DNA of 5,463 bases. Origin: Desulfobacterales bacterium (GTDB lineage Bacteria; Desulfobacterota; Desulfobacteria; Desulfobacterales; C00003060). Positions 1 through 5,359 of this stretch are shown here, piece after piece. The notes under the pieces were generated by a model, which had not been told where the DNA came from, made no database searches, and saw only the letters and a program-made list of their open reading frames with translations. Location of the stretch: positions 1-5,463 of the forward strand of contig DAOUTV010000158.1 in the NCBI GenBank assembly GCA_030668505.1, written 5' to 3'. Within the stretch, counting starts at the first letter, position 1, and the number at the start of each line of letters is the position of its first letter. A program made the translations under genes and the position numbers.

Positions 1-102
1 AGTATCCCGTGTAATATCAATAAGTTGGGTGCGATTTTTCGTGGCCTTAGAGACATCCTTGTTGTTTACCACACAACCCCCCGCGTGGCCGCTTGCTTTC
101 AT
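1..102 (-). CDS. possible 5' end of a leftward gene, product unknown (partial)
   Basis: On the minus strand an open frame runs from an ATG at 102-100 to the window edge, 34 codons without a stop. The preceding in-frame stop is at 141-139. The predicted peptide is polar and protein-like (it includes NNKDVSKATKNRTQLIDITR), and most codons in its later part begin with a purine, as in real genes. The ATG has no clear Shine-Dalgarno sequence. A GTG at 72-70, preceded by a G-rich run (78-73 and upstream), is an alternative start. Both plus-strand frames 1 and 2 are also open across this stretch, so openness alone proves little. If real, the gene is divergent from the M16 peptidase gene, with about 320 bp between the starts. 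I recognise no family. Confidence 0.3.
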   Translation of the reverse strand, partial: MKASGHAGGCVVNNKDVSKATKNRTQLIDITRDT

Positions 103-213
103 GCTACCACGCGCCGATAATGCACCCTGAGACCCCTTCTAGCGCAAGGGTTGAGATCGCATGAAAATTAACAAAAAAATGGATTTCCAAAAAAAAGTTG
201 ATTTTTTTCGGTG

Positions 214-231
214 CTTATATCGGAATTCCAG
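214..231 (+). repeat. 18-bp repeat, left copy (inverted partner at 3249-3266)
   Basis: The sequence CTTATATCGGAATTCCAG is present here, and its exact reverse complement lies at 3249-3266, on the other side of the M16 peptidase gene. It contains the palindromic core GGAATTCC. Weaker similarity continues on the 5' side (CGGT followed by a short gap), suggesting the true unit is slightly longer than 18 bp. It may be a dispersed genomic repeat or a pair of ends; the window alone cannot decide. Confidence 0.6.
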
Positions 232-415
232 GAGAAAAGGGTTGTGACGTGTGTCAGGGTTAAGTTGAAAAGCGATATACATGCGATTGATATTGGTTGT
301 GCAACCGGTCGGCTCTTCTTGTAGATGGGAGCCAAAATATGGTATTGACATAATGTAATCGTTGACCAGCAAGTGGTGAACCACAAAAAATTGTGATGGC
401 AAAATATTTGCTCAC

Positions 416-420
416 GGAGG
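416..420 (+). promoter_or_regulatory. ribosome binding site of the M16 peptidase gene
   Basis: GGAGG lies four bases before the ATG at 425. The spacing is slightly short but the match to the anti-Shine-Dalgarno is strong. It supports the first ATG over the alternative Met9 at 449, which has no such site. Confidence 0.75.
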
Positions 421-424
421 ACAC

Positions 425-3151
425 ATGATTGATCATAGACCTTTGTTAATGCCCCTTACGGACAGGTTTCGCCTTGTTTTTTTATTGACCGGACTTTGCC
501 TTTTTTCCCTTTTCAATGGTTATCTATATGCGGCAACAGAATTAGGTGCTCCAGCTCAAAGCAGAACCGATGTCATTAAGAGTCCATTGATAGATCGGAT
601 CATCCCTTCCAAACCCTATGATCTGTTTGTGGTATTGAAAAATGGGCTTACCATATTGATTCGTGAGTCTCACGGATCAAAAGTAGTCTCTTCTCAGGTA
701 TTGGTTAAGACTGGATCTATTTATGAAGGGCAGAGGATGGGAGGCGGGCTTTCTCACTACCTGGAGCACGTGGTTTCAGGCGGCACAACTTCAGAGTTTA
801 CCGAGACACAGTTTAAGGAGCGTCTTCAGGCCATTGGAGGGGCTGCCAACGCATATACGAGTTATGGCCATACTGTATATTTTGTCAACACTACGAGGGA
901 ACATCACAATGAGGCCCTGTCACTGCTATTGGCCTATGTAAACGACTGTCAATTTAATGAAACCGAATATCAGAGAGAAAAGGGGGTGATTCTCCAGGAA
1001 TTTCAGATGGGCGAGAACGACCCGACCCGCCAGCTCTGGTACTTATTCATGAAGACAGCGTATCGCAAGCATCCGGTGCGATATCCGGTTATTGGGGAAA
1101 AAGAGGTCTTTCTCAAAATGGACAAAGAGGATCTCATAGCACATTATCGCCGATGGTATACTCCAGAAAATATGGTCGTTTCAATAGCTGGAGACGTAGA
1201 CAAAGAGGAAGTACTCAAAACAGTGCTCGGTATAGCTGGACCCCTAAAACGCGCTCCGGATCCACCATATGTTCTTCCGGAAGAACCATTCCAGCTCATC
1301 CAGTTCAGAGTGGAAAAGAGCTTTCCCATAGCTAGGATTACACAGGCGCAAATTGGCTTTCGAACAGTTGCGTTAACCGATCCAGACCTTTATCCCCTTG
1401 ATCTGCTGGCAGTTGTCATGGGTGATGGCCGCACTTCAAGACTGTATCAAACAGTACGCGATAAAATGGGCCTAGTCCTTTCAATCAGAGCAGGGAGCTG
1501 GACACCTGCATTTGCAAGGGGCCAGTTTTTTGTTTCTATGGATCTCGAGTACGAAGATCTATCGAAGGCTATTGATGCGGTTTGGAATGAACTCTCAGAT
1601 ATTCAGAAGAACTCGGTAAATAAGGAAGCTTTGGAACGTGCCAAACAAAAAGTAGTGGCGGACCATATCTTTGATCAGGAGTCTGTAGAAAGACAGGCCG
1701 GGCAGCTTGCATTAGATATTGTATCCTCAGGTGATCCCTATTTTGGCGATAACTATGTGTCAAGGATACGAGAGGTTACCCGTGAAGATGTGATGCGGGT
1801 GGCCAAAAAATATTTTCAAAGGAACCGTATGACCATTGCGGTAATCAAGCCGCCTGATTTAGCATCGGAGGCTCGGGGGTTGTCGTCACCTGACCCTGGC
1901 TTGCAGCAAACAGCTCATAAGATCATACTACCAAATCGTATGACCCTTCTTGTGAAAAGGAATGCCGCTGCCCCCATTGTTACCTTAAAGTTTATGGCAA
2001 AGGGGGGGCTTAGGTTTGAGCCGGTCGAAAAGGCCGGCATTTCACACTTTATGGCATCGCTATTAACCAAGGGGACCAAGAATAGGTCCAAGATCGAGAT
2101 TGCAAAAACCGTCGAAGATCTGGGCGGATCGATTGGGTCGAGCTCCGGACAACATGTGGTGAGCGTCTCTGTTTCTGTCCTAAGAGAACATTTCGACATT
2201 GCTTTGGACTTGCTTTCCGATGTGGTTCTCCACCCCACATTTCCAGAAGCTGAAATCAAAAAACAGCGCAGGGAGACTCTCTTAGCCATCCAAAGACTCG
2301 ATGAACACTGGATTACAGAAATTAGCCGTCTCTTCAAGCGGCATTATTACCGCAAGCATCCCTACCGAAACGATGTGTTGGGCTCTGCCAAAGCAGTGGA
2401 GAGATTTTCCGATACGGACATCAGAAATTTTTACGATTCGATCATGATGCCCAACAATGCTGTTTTGGCAATATACGGTGACATTGAACTCGAGACGGCA
2501 ACCTCCTGTGTTGAAAAAGCCTTCAAAGATTTTCAGCCCGGTATTTTGGAACAGCCCATCATTGAGATGGAAACACAAAATATTTTTCAGGACGAAACCT
2601 TTGAGGTGCTCAACGAAAAGACTTCGGCGGCCATCTTGGTAGGGTATAATGGCCTGACGCTTGCCGACCATGACCGCCCAGTAGTGGATGTGCTGGACGC
2701 CATTGTTTCGGGCATCCGATATCCCAGTGGGTGGCTGCACGATGCCCTGAGAGGAGGGGACAAAAGTCTGGTCTATTTGGTGCATGCTTATCCCGCCTTT
2801 GGGATTGATGGCGGGTATTTCGGGATAGTGGCCCAGACCACTCTCGATAATTGTGAAGAGGTTATCAAGATTATTACGGATAAAATGGCCTTGATTCAAG
2901 ATATAGAGGTGGACCCAACAATCTTAGAGCGAGCCAAGATGATGTGCATCACCACCCATGATATCAGCCTGGAAAGGATTGCGTCTCAGGCCTCAAGTGC
3001 CGCTGTCAATCAAATCTTGGGGTTGGGCTATGATTATGACAGTAGGTATGTAGACCTCATTCAGCGTGTCAGTGCGGGGGATGTCCTGCGGGTGGCGAAA
3101 AGACTTTTTTCCCACCATCTGATCGTGAAAACAAAGCCAAAAGGCCGGTAA
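425..3151 (+). CDS. exported tandem M16 (insulinase/pitrilysin family) zinc metallopeptidase
   Basis: This 908-residue protein is predicted to be a periplasmic zinc endopeptidase that degrades peptides or small unfolded proteins. Residues about 16-30 are a hydrophobic signal core after a basic n-region, with likely cleavage near Ala36-Ala37. Two complete M16 units follow. Unit 1 has a catalytic domain (about 70-215) with the inverted zinc motif HYLEH (His111, Glu114, His115), Glu185 and the third ligand Glu192, at the spacing typical of the family; its partner domain is about 230-415. Unit 2 (about 500-840) keeps the fold signatures, but the motif is HFMAS (541-545) and no glutamate occupies the third-ligand position, so it is probably non-catalytic. 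It carries an Arg776...Tyr784 pair resembling the R/Y substrate-binding pair of M16 C-terminal halves, one residue wider than usual. Most bacterial M16B proteins are single units of roughly 420-450 residues; the single-chain four-domain form with a signal peptide resembles E. coli PqqL/FusC. No TonB-dependent receptor or pqq gene is nearby, so substrate is unknown. The start is set by GGAGG. No intrinsic terminator is seen downstream. Confidence 0.93.
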   Translation: MIDHRPLLMPLTDRFRLVFLLTGLCLFSLFNGYLYAATELGAPAQSRTDVIKSPLIDRIIPSKPYDLFVVLKNGLTILIRESHGSKVVSSQVLVKTGSIYEGQRMGGGLSHYLEHVVSGGTTSEFTETQFKERLQAIGGAANAYTSYGHTVYFVNTTREHHNEALSLLLAYVNDCQFNETEYQREKGVILQEFQMGENDPTRQLWYLFMKTAYRKHPVRYPVIGEKEVFLKMDKEDLIAHYRRWYTPENMVVSIAGDVDKEEVLKTVLGIAGPLKRAPDPPYVLPEEPFQLIQFRVEKSFPIARITQAQIGFRTVALTDPDLYPLDLLAVVMGDGRTSRLYQTVRDKMGLVLSIRAGSWTPAFARGQFFVSMDLEYEDLSKAIDAVWNELSDIQKNSVNKEALERAKQKVVADHIFDQESVERQAGQLALDIVSSGDPYFGDNYVSRIREVTREDVMRVAKKYFQRNRMTIAVIKPPDLASEARGLSSPDPGLQQTAHKIILPNRMTLLVKRNAAAPIVTLKFMAKGGLRFEPVEKAGISHFMASLLTKGTKNRSKIEIAKTVEDLGGSIGSSSGQHVVSVSVSVLREHFDIALDLLSDVVLHPTFPEAEIKKQRRETLLAIQRLDEHWITEISRLFKRHYYRKHPYRNDVLGSAKAVERFSDTDIRNFYDSIMMPNNAVLAIYGDIELETATSCVEKAFKDFQPGILEQPIIEMETQNIFQDETFEVLNEKTSAAILVGYNGLTLADHDRPVVDVLDAIVSGIRYPSGWLHDALRGGDKSLVYLVHAYPAFGIDGGYFGIVAQTTLDNCEEVIKIITDKMALIQDIEVDPTILERAKMMCITTHDISLERIASQASSAAVNQILGLGYDYDSRYVDLIQRVSAGDVLRVAKRLFSHHLIVKTKPKGR

Positions 3152-3248
3152 AATTCCTGTGATTTTTTATTTGTAAATCGAAAATCGACTGTAATGATGC
3201 CTAATGCCATATGCCTCATGCAAGACGTCAGAGATCCAATCCATTTTT

Positions 3249-3266
3249 CTGGAATTCCGATATAAG
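3249..3266 (-). repeat. 18-bp repeat, right copy, inverted relative to 214-231
   Basis: This is the exact reverse complement of the 214-231 copy and again contains GGAATTCC. It lies about 98 bp after the stop codon of the peptidase gene and 15 bp before the TTGACA of the predicted carbonic anhydrase promoter, so it could be a repeat end, a protein-binding site near that promoter, or both. Confidence 0.6.
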
Positions 3267-3280
3267 GCTCAACCGGATCA

Positions 3281-3309
3281 TTGACAAAAGACCACTCAAA
3301 TGTTATACG
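3281..3309 (+). promoter_or_regulatory. predicted sigma-70-type promoter for the carbonic anhydrase gene
   Basis: A perfect -35 hexamer TTGACA (3281-3286) is followed after 17 bp by TATACG (3304-3309), a 4/6 match to the -10 consensus that lacks the final T. Transcription would start near 3316 and give a leader of about 335 bases containing the whole hairpin cluster. This is inference from sequence only. Confidence 0.45.
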
Positions 3310-3425
3310 GAAAACGGCTGAAGATTAAACAATTTGTGATATTATCTTGCCATTTAAAGGGCTGGGGTCTAACTAGTTTCCATCCATATTCGATTTGGAC
3401 ACATGGCCTGGAGATAAGTGAAGCC

Positions 3426-3453
3426 TCCCTGTGCTCCCGCACAGGGCATCCTG
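3426..3453. repeat. hairpin repeat unit A
   Basis: A perfect 8-bp stem CCCTGTGC/GCACAGGG encloses the loop TCCC (3427-3446) and is followed by CATCCTG. The 28-base unit matches unit A' (3577-3604) at 24 positions. Confidence 0.7.
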
Positions 3454-3469
3454 ACTGTGTCTCAGGATG
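3447..3469. repeat. hairpin B
   Basis: CATCCTGA (3447-3454) and TCAGGATG (3462-3469) form a perfect 8-bp stem around a 7-base loop. It abuts stem A directly, so A and B could stack coaxially. Unit A' keeps only the CATTCTG start of the left arm and has no matching right arm. Confidence 0.6.
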
Positions 3470-3493
3470 GCGGAACTCGCCGAAGCAATAATA

Positions 3494-3521
3494 ACCCGCC
3501 TTCGCTAAGGCTATGGCGGGT
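3494..3521. repeat. hairpin C
   Basis: ACCCGCC (3494-3500) pairs with GGCGGGT (3515-3521) around 14 bases. A competing inner stem, GCCTT/AAGGC (3498-3502 with 3507-3511), uses part of the same left arm, so two alternative folds are possible. Confidence 0.55.
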
Positions 3522-3526
3522 CACCA

Positions 3527-3565
3527 CGCCATTTCAGCCGCCGTAGCCATGTGGCTACTATGGCG
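3527..3565. repeat. hairpin D, nested palindrome
   Basis: The outer arms CGCCAT (3527-3532) and ATGGCG (3560-3565) enclose an inner palindrome GTAGCC-ATGT-GGCTAC (3543-3558). The arms AGCCG (3536-3540) and CGGCT (3570-3574) offer another outer pairing that would compete with the first. Confidence 0.5.
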
Positions 3566-3576
3566 AAGTCGGCTCA

Positions 3577-3604
3577 TCCCCGTGCTTCCGCACGGGGCAT
3601 TCTG
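3577..3604. repeat. hairpin repeat unit A' (diverged direct copy of unit A)
   Basis: A perfect 8-bp stem CCCCGTGC/GCACGGGG encloses the loop TTCC (3578-3597). Compared with unit A, one T-A stem pair has become C-G with both sides changed; the other two differences are one in the loop and one outside the stem. Confidence 0.7.
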
Positions 3605-3636
3605 GCGAAGGTGAGTACTATCGAAAATATTTTGCG

Positions 3637-3643
3637 AAAGGAG
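3637..3643 (+). promoter_or_regulatory. ribosome binding site of the carbonic anhydrase gene
   Basis: AAAGGAG lies seven bases before the ATG at 3651, an optimal spacing that fixes the start and therefore the lipoprotein signal peptide. Confidence 0.8.
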
Positions 3644-3650
3644 TAGTATT

Positions 3651-4532
3651 ATGAATCGTACGGTTAGGCTGGTAGTAACCGCATTTTGCCTTTTTACATT
3701 GCCAGTATTGTTTGCTGTCGGGTGTGGTGGCGAGGACATAGAGGAATCTGCCCTTCATAAGCCAACACCCGAGAAAGCCGTTGAGAAAATTGAACCAAAG
3801 AAGGGTTTTTCACATAAGCCAAGTCCTAATGATGCCATAGCGATGCTTAAGGCTGGTAACAAGAGGTTTGTTGAGGGTGTGTCGGAACACCCTCATACCG
3901 ATTCCGCTCGTCTCATTCAGGCCGGCAAAGAGAATCAGGGAGATCATGCCTATGCCACAGTCATTACATGCTCTGATTCCCGTGTCCCAGTGGAATACAT
4001 CTTTGACGCAGGCATCATGGATATTTTTGTTATTAGGGTTGCAGGCAATGTCTGTGATGTGGATGAGATTGGATCAATCGAATACGGTTTGGCCCACGTG
4101 CATACGCCTGTTCTAGTGGTCCTGGGTCACACCCAGTGCGGCGCAGTAACTGCCGTGACTCACGCGCTCCACGGGAAAGGACATTCCTTAGAGCGCAATA
4201 TTCCGCCTTTGGTTGACAACATTGAGCCGGCTGTGCGTCGTGCTATGAGTAACCACCCTGATTTACACGGCGAAGAAATTATCCTGCACGCGATTGAAGA
4301 AAATGTATGGCAGGGGATTGAAGACCTCTTCATGAACAGCCCTGCCACAAGGGACCTCGTGAACAGCGGGGCGGTCAAGGTGGTTGGGGCTATTTATGAT
4401 GTCAGCACCGGGAAAATCGACTGGCTTCCCGAATTAAGGGTTAGCGACATTCTTGTGAAGGTAGAAGCGAATCCTGAACGTGCGATGAAGCTTATCGTCT
4501 CTGAAGGCGCCACTGAAGGCGGTAACCATTAA
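3651..4532 (+). CDS. beta-class carbonic anhydrase, predicted lipoprotein
   Basis: This 293-residue zinc enzyme should interconvert CO2 and bicarbonate. The zinc-site signatures of beta-carbonic anhydrases are present: CSDSR (Cys107, catalytic-dyad Asp109 and Arg111) and HTQCG (His160, Cys163), with RVAGN (129-133) between them. The N-terminus has a basic Arg, a hydrophobic stretch (about 7-23) and a lipobox-like FAVGC, so Cys25 is probably lipidated. Gly at +2, rather than Asp, would by E. coli rules favour the outer membrane. A charged, proline-containing linker (26-57) leads to the catalytic domain, which begins near residue 60 with the family-typical LKAGNKRF. Most beta-class enzymes are cytoplasmic, so this one likely works at the cell envelope, for example in CO2/bicarbonate supply or local pH control. 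A promoter at 3281-3309 and a structured leader lie upstream; a terminator at 4635-4665 lies downstream. The family call is firm; export is strongly suggested; physiological role is inference. Confidence 0.95.
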   Translation: MNRTVRLVVTAFCLFTLPVLFAVGCGGEDIEESALHKPTPEKAVEKIEPKKGFSHKPSPNDAIAMLKAGNKRFVEGVSEHPHTDSARLIQAGKENQGDHAYATVITCSDSRVPVEYIFDAGIMDIFVIRVAGNVCDVDEIGSIEYGLAHVHTPVLVVLGHTQCGAVTAVTHALHGKGHSLERNIPPLVDNIEPAVRRAMSNHPDLHGEEIILHAIEENVWQGIEDLFMNSPATRDLVNSGAVKVVGAIYDVSTGKIDWLPELRVSDILVKVEANPERAMKLIVSEGATEGGNH

Positions 4533-4815
4533 AGGCCGTTCGCTGATTTCCCGCTACGCCAAAACATATTAGCAAAAAACGTTATAATGAGCGCTCAAAG
4601 GAATTTTTGTTTGGGCAACTGCCAGTCAAATATAAAAGGCAGGGTCAAATGGCCCTGCCTTTGTTGATGACACTGTTTATGATTTTTATTGTGGAACTTG
4701 CTGGATCTTAATGCTTTGATGTTTAAACAAACATGTACACCCGGATAATTTAGGGCACACGTTTTGCTGAAGAATAACCCAAACTGTTCGGGATGTCCCG
4801 CCACAGGTTGGAATA
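4533..4815. other. intergenic region between the carbonic anhydrase and SHOCT-protein genes
   Basis: The region holds a perfect -10-like TATAAT (4583-4588) without a good -35, the 8-bp palindrome GAGCGCTC (4589-4596), the intrinsic terminator (4635-4665), the palindrome TGTTTAAACA (4720-4729) and a near-palindrome CGGG-ATGT-CCCG (4789-4800) just upstream of the next start codon. The minus-strand open frame across 4595-4804 reads through the terminator and is not supported as a gene. I could not identify a convincing promoter for the downstream gene. Confidence 0.6.
4635..4665 (+). terminator. strong rho-independent terminator
   Basis: A 12-bp stem (4635-4646 with 4651-4662, core GGCAGGG/CCCTGCC, one T-G wobble) closes on the loop AAAT and runs into TTTGTT. 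The A-rich left flank could provide a weaker U-tract on the other strand. It lies about 100 bp after the carbonic anhydrase stop codon and should end that transcript, isolating the SHOCT-protein gene. Confidence 0.85.
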
Positions 4816-5319
4816 ATGATAAATAAAGTCAAAAATCTATCACAGTCACAGGAAAGCCCCTTTAAGGGCGTCCTATTGGCCTATTTTATCATTTTGTTTC
4901 ACGTTGTTTTGATTTTCGTTCTCGGTGTCCTTATGCTGTTTTTCAGGAGTATCGTCAACTTTCTGCCATGGATAATAGCGAGCGTGGGTGTCCTTATCGT
5001 TGGAGCATGGTATCTCTGGTGGCACCGTGTGAAAAAACGTGGCAAGAAATTATCGGATAGCCTCAAGGATCCCGTCTTCCAGGGCCGCTCTGTAGAAGTG
5101 ACGTTGCTAGGAGGGCTTGCAAGTTTGAAACTGGGACAGCCCCAAGGACCACCGGCTATTGATTATATAGCCCCTGATGAGCCCAAGCAACTTGTGGACC
5201 CAGCAATCCTTAGGGCTCAGGAACTTAACAAACTTGCACACCTTCTAAGGGAAAATTTGATTACCATGGACGAATTCCTAAATGCCAAAAAGGATCTGAT
5301 GGGTAAGTGGCGAGACTAG
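4816..5319 (+). CDS. two-helix membrane protein with C-terminal SHOCT-like domain
   Basis: This 167-residue protein has a short polar N-terminus, two hydrophobic helices (about 18-43 and 48-69) and then a strongly basic stretch (RVKKRGKK, 71-78). That pattern predicts a hairpin in the inner membrane with the C-terminal part in the cytoplasm. Residues about 80-130 are a linker with a glycine-containing segment (VTLLGGLASLKLG) that I do not recognise. Residues about 132-163 match the SHOCT pattern: a helix (ELNKLAHLLREN), then LIT, an acidic turn and a second helix (DEFLNAKKDLMGKW). SHOCT domains are small C-terminal helical modules, often on membrane proteins, thought to mediate oligomerisation; no enzymatic role is known. 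The ribosome site is weak (AGGTTGG, 4805-4811), but no other ATG, GTG or TTG lies in frame after the stop at 4768, so the start is fairly secure. A terminator separates it from the gene upstream. Specific function is unknown. Confidence 0.8.
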   Translation: MINKVKNLSQSQESPFKGVLLAYFIILFHVVLIFVLGVLMLFFRSIVNFLPWIIASVGVLIVGAWYLWWHRVKKRGKKLSDSLKDPVFQGRSVEVTLLGGLASLKLGQPQGPPAIDYIAPDEPKQLVDPAILRAQELNKLAHLLRENLITMDEFLNAKKDLMGKWRD

Positions 5320-5359
5320 GGCTGGGATATGTTTTAGGAGGTATTCCCTCAAACTCTGC

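Larger units (their letters stand above)
103..424. other. AT-rich intergenic region upstream of the M16 peptidase gene
   Basis: No gene is supported here; the minus-strand open frames in this stretch start at TTG and have implausible composition. The region holds runs of 7 A (173-179), 8 A (189-196) and 7 T (202-208), which may make the DNA curved or serve as an upstream activating tract, and one copy of an 18-bp repeat (214-231). A TTGACA hexamer lies at 345-350 but has no acceptable -10 at 16-18 bp. Small inverted repeats GTGGT-GA-ACCAC (373-384) and CACAA-N4-TTGTG (382-395) overlap about 30-50 bp before the start codon and could be an operator. I cannot place the promoter of the peptidase gene with confidence. 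Confidence 0.5.
3426..3604. repeat. cluster of GC-rich palindromes (five hairpins in about 180 bp)
   Basis: Five hairpins stand almost end to end: A (3427-3446), B (3447-3469), C (3494-3521), D (3527-3565, core 3543-3558) and A' (3578-3597). A and A' are diverged copies of one unit and bracket the rest. None is followed by a T-run, so these are not intrinsic terminators. The arrangement recalls REP/BIME-type palindromic clusters or a small non-autonomous element. Because the cluster lies downstream of a likely promoter and ends 46 bp before the carbonic anhydrase start codon, it should also be transcribed as structured leader RNA. No transposase is in the window. Confidence 0.6.
3152..3650. 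other. 499-bp intergenic region with repeat, promoter and hairpin cluster
   Basis: No protein gene is supported. A 63-codon open frame at 3300-3491 has no ribosome site and its end is built from hairpin sequence. In order the region holds a T-rich tract without a hairpin (about 3162-3173), the short word ATGCC repeated three times (about 3196-3217), the inverted copy of the 18-bp repeat (3249-3266), a sigma-70-like promoter (3281-3309), a plain stretch (3310-3420), the hairpin cluster (3426-3604) and the ribosome site of the carbonic anhydrase gene. Confidence 0.7.

Noticed and set aside
345..350. TTGACA as the -35 of the M16 gene promoter
   Set aside because: At 16-18 bp downstream the candidate -10 hexamers (CAGCAA, AGCAAG, GCAAGT) do not resemble TATAAT.
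139..402. 87-codon minus-strand open frame in the left intergenic region
   Set aside because: It starts at TTG, reads through the A/T tracts and the 18-bp repeat, and has an implausible composition with no ribosome site evident.
445..499. Lipoprotein signal in the M16 peptidase (Cys25)
   Set aside because: The residues before Cys25 are TGL, with Leu at -1, which does not fit a lipobox; an ordinary Sec signal cleaved near residue 36 fits better.
1915..2337. 140-codon open frame on the minus strand
   Set aside because: It is antisense to the M16 gene across the degenerate second active-site region, with a translation unlike any family.
2282..2899. 205-codon open frame on the minus strand
   Set aside because: It lies entirely antisense to well-conserved M16 second-half coding sequence and its translation shows no recognisable domain; it is a shadow of the real gene.
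3152..3180. T-rich tract after the M16 gene as a terminator
   Set aside because: No stable GC stem precedes it; only a three-base pairing can be drawn.
3300..3491. 63-codon plus-strand open frame before the carbonic anhydrase gene
   Set aside because: It has no Shine-Dalgarno, and its last third is made of hairpins A and B, so its openness is probably incidental.
3578..3597. Hairpin A' as an intrinsic terminator or attenuator
   Set aside because: The stem is followed by CATTCTGG rather than a T-run, so intrinsic termination is not expected.
3421..3615. CRISPR array
   Set aside because: There are only two copies of the similar unit, 151 bp apart, with other palindromes rather than uniform spacers between them, and no cas gene.
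5335..5341. AGGAGGT, a near-perfect Shine-Dalgarno sequence after the SHOCT gene
   Set aside because: No ATG, GTG or TTG lies at a suitable distance downstream on the plus strand, and the region ahead encodes the minus-strand gene end.
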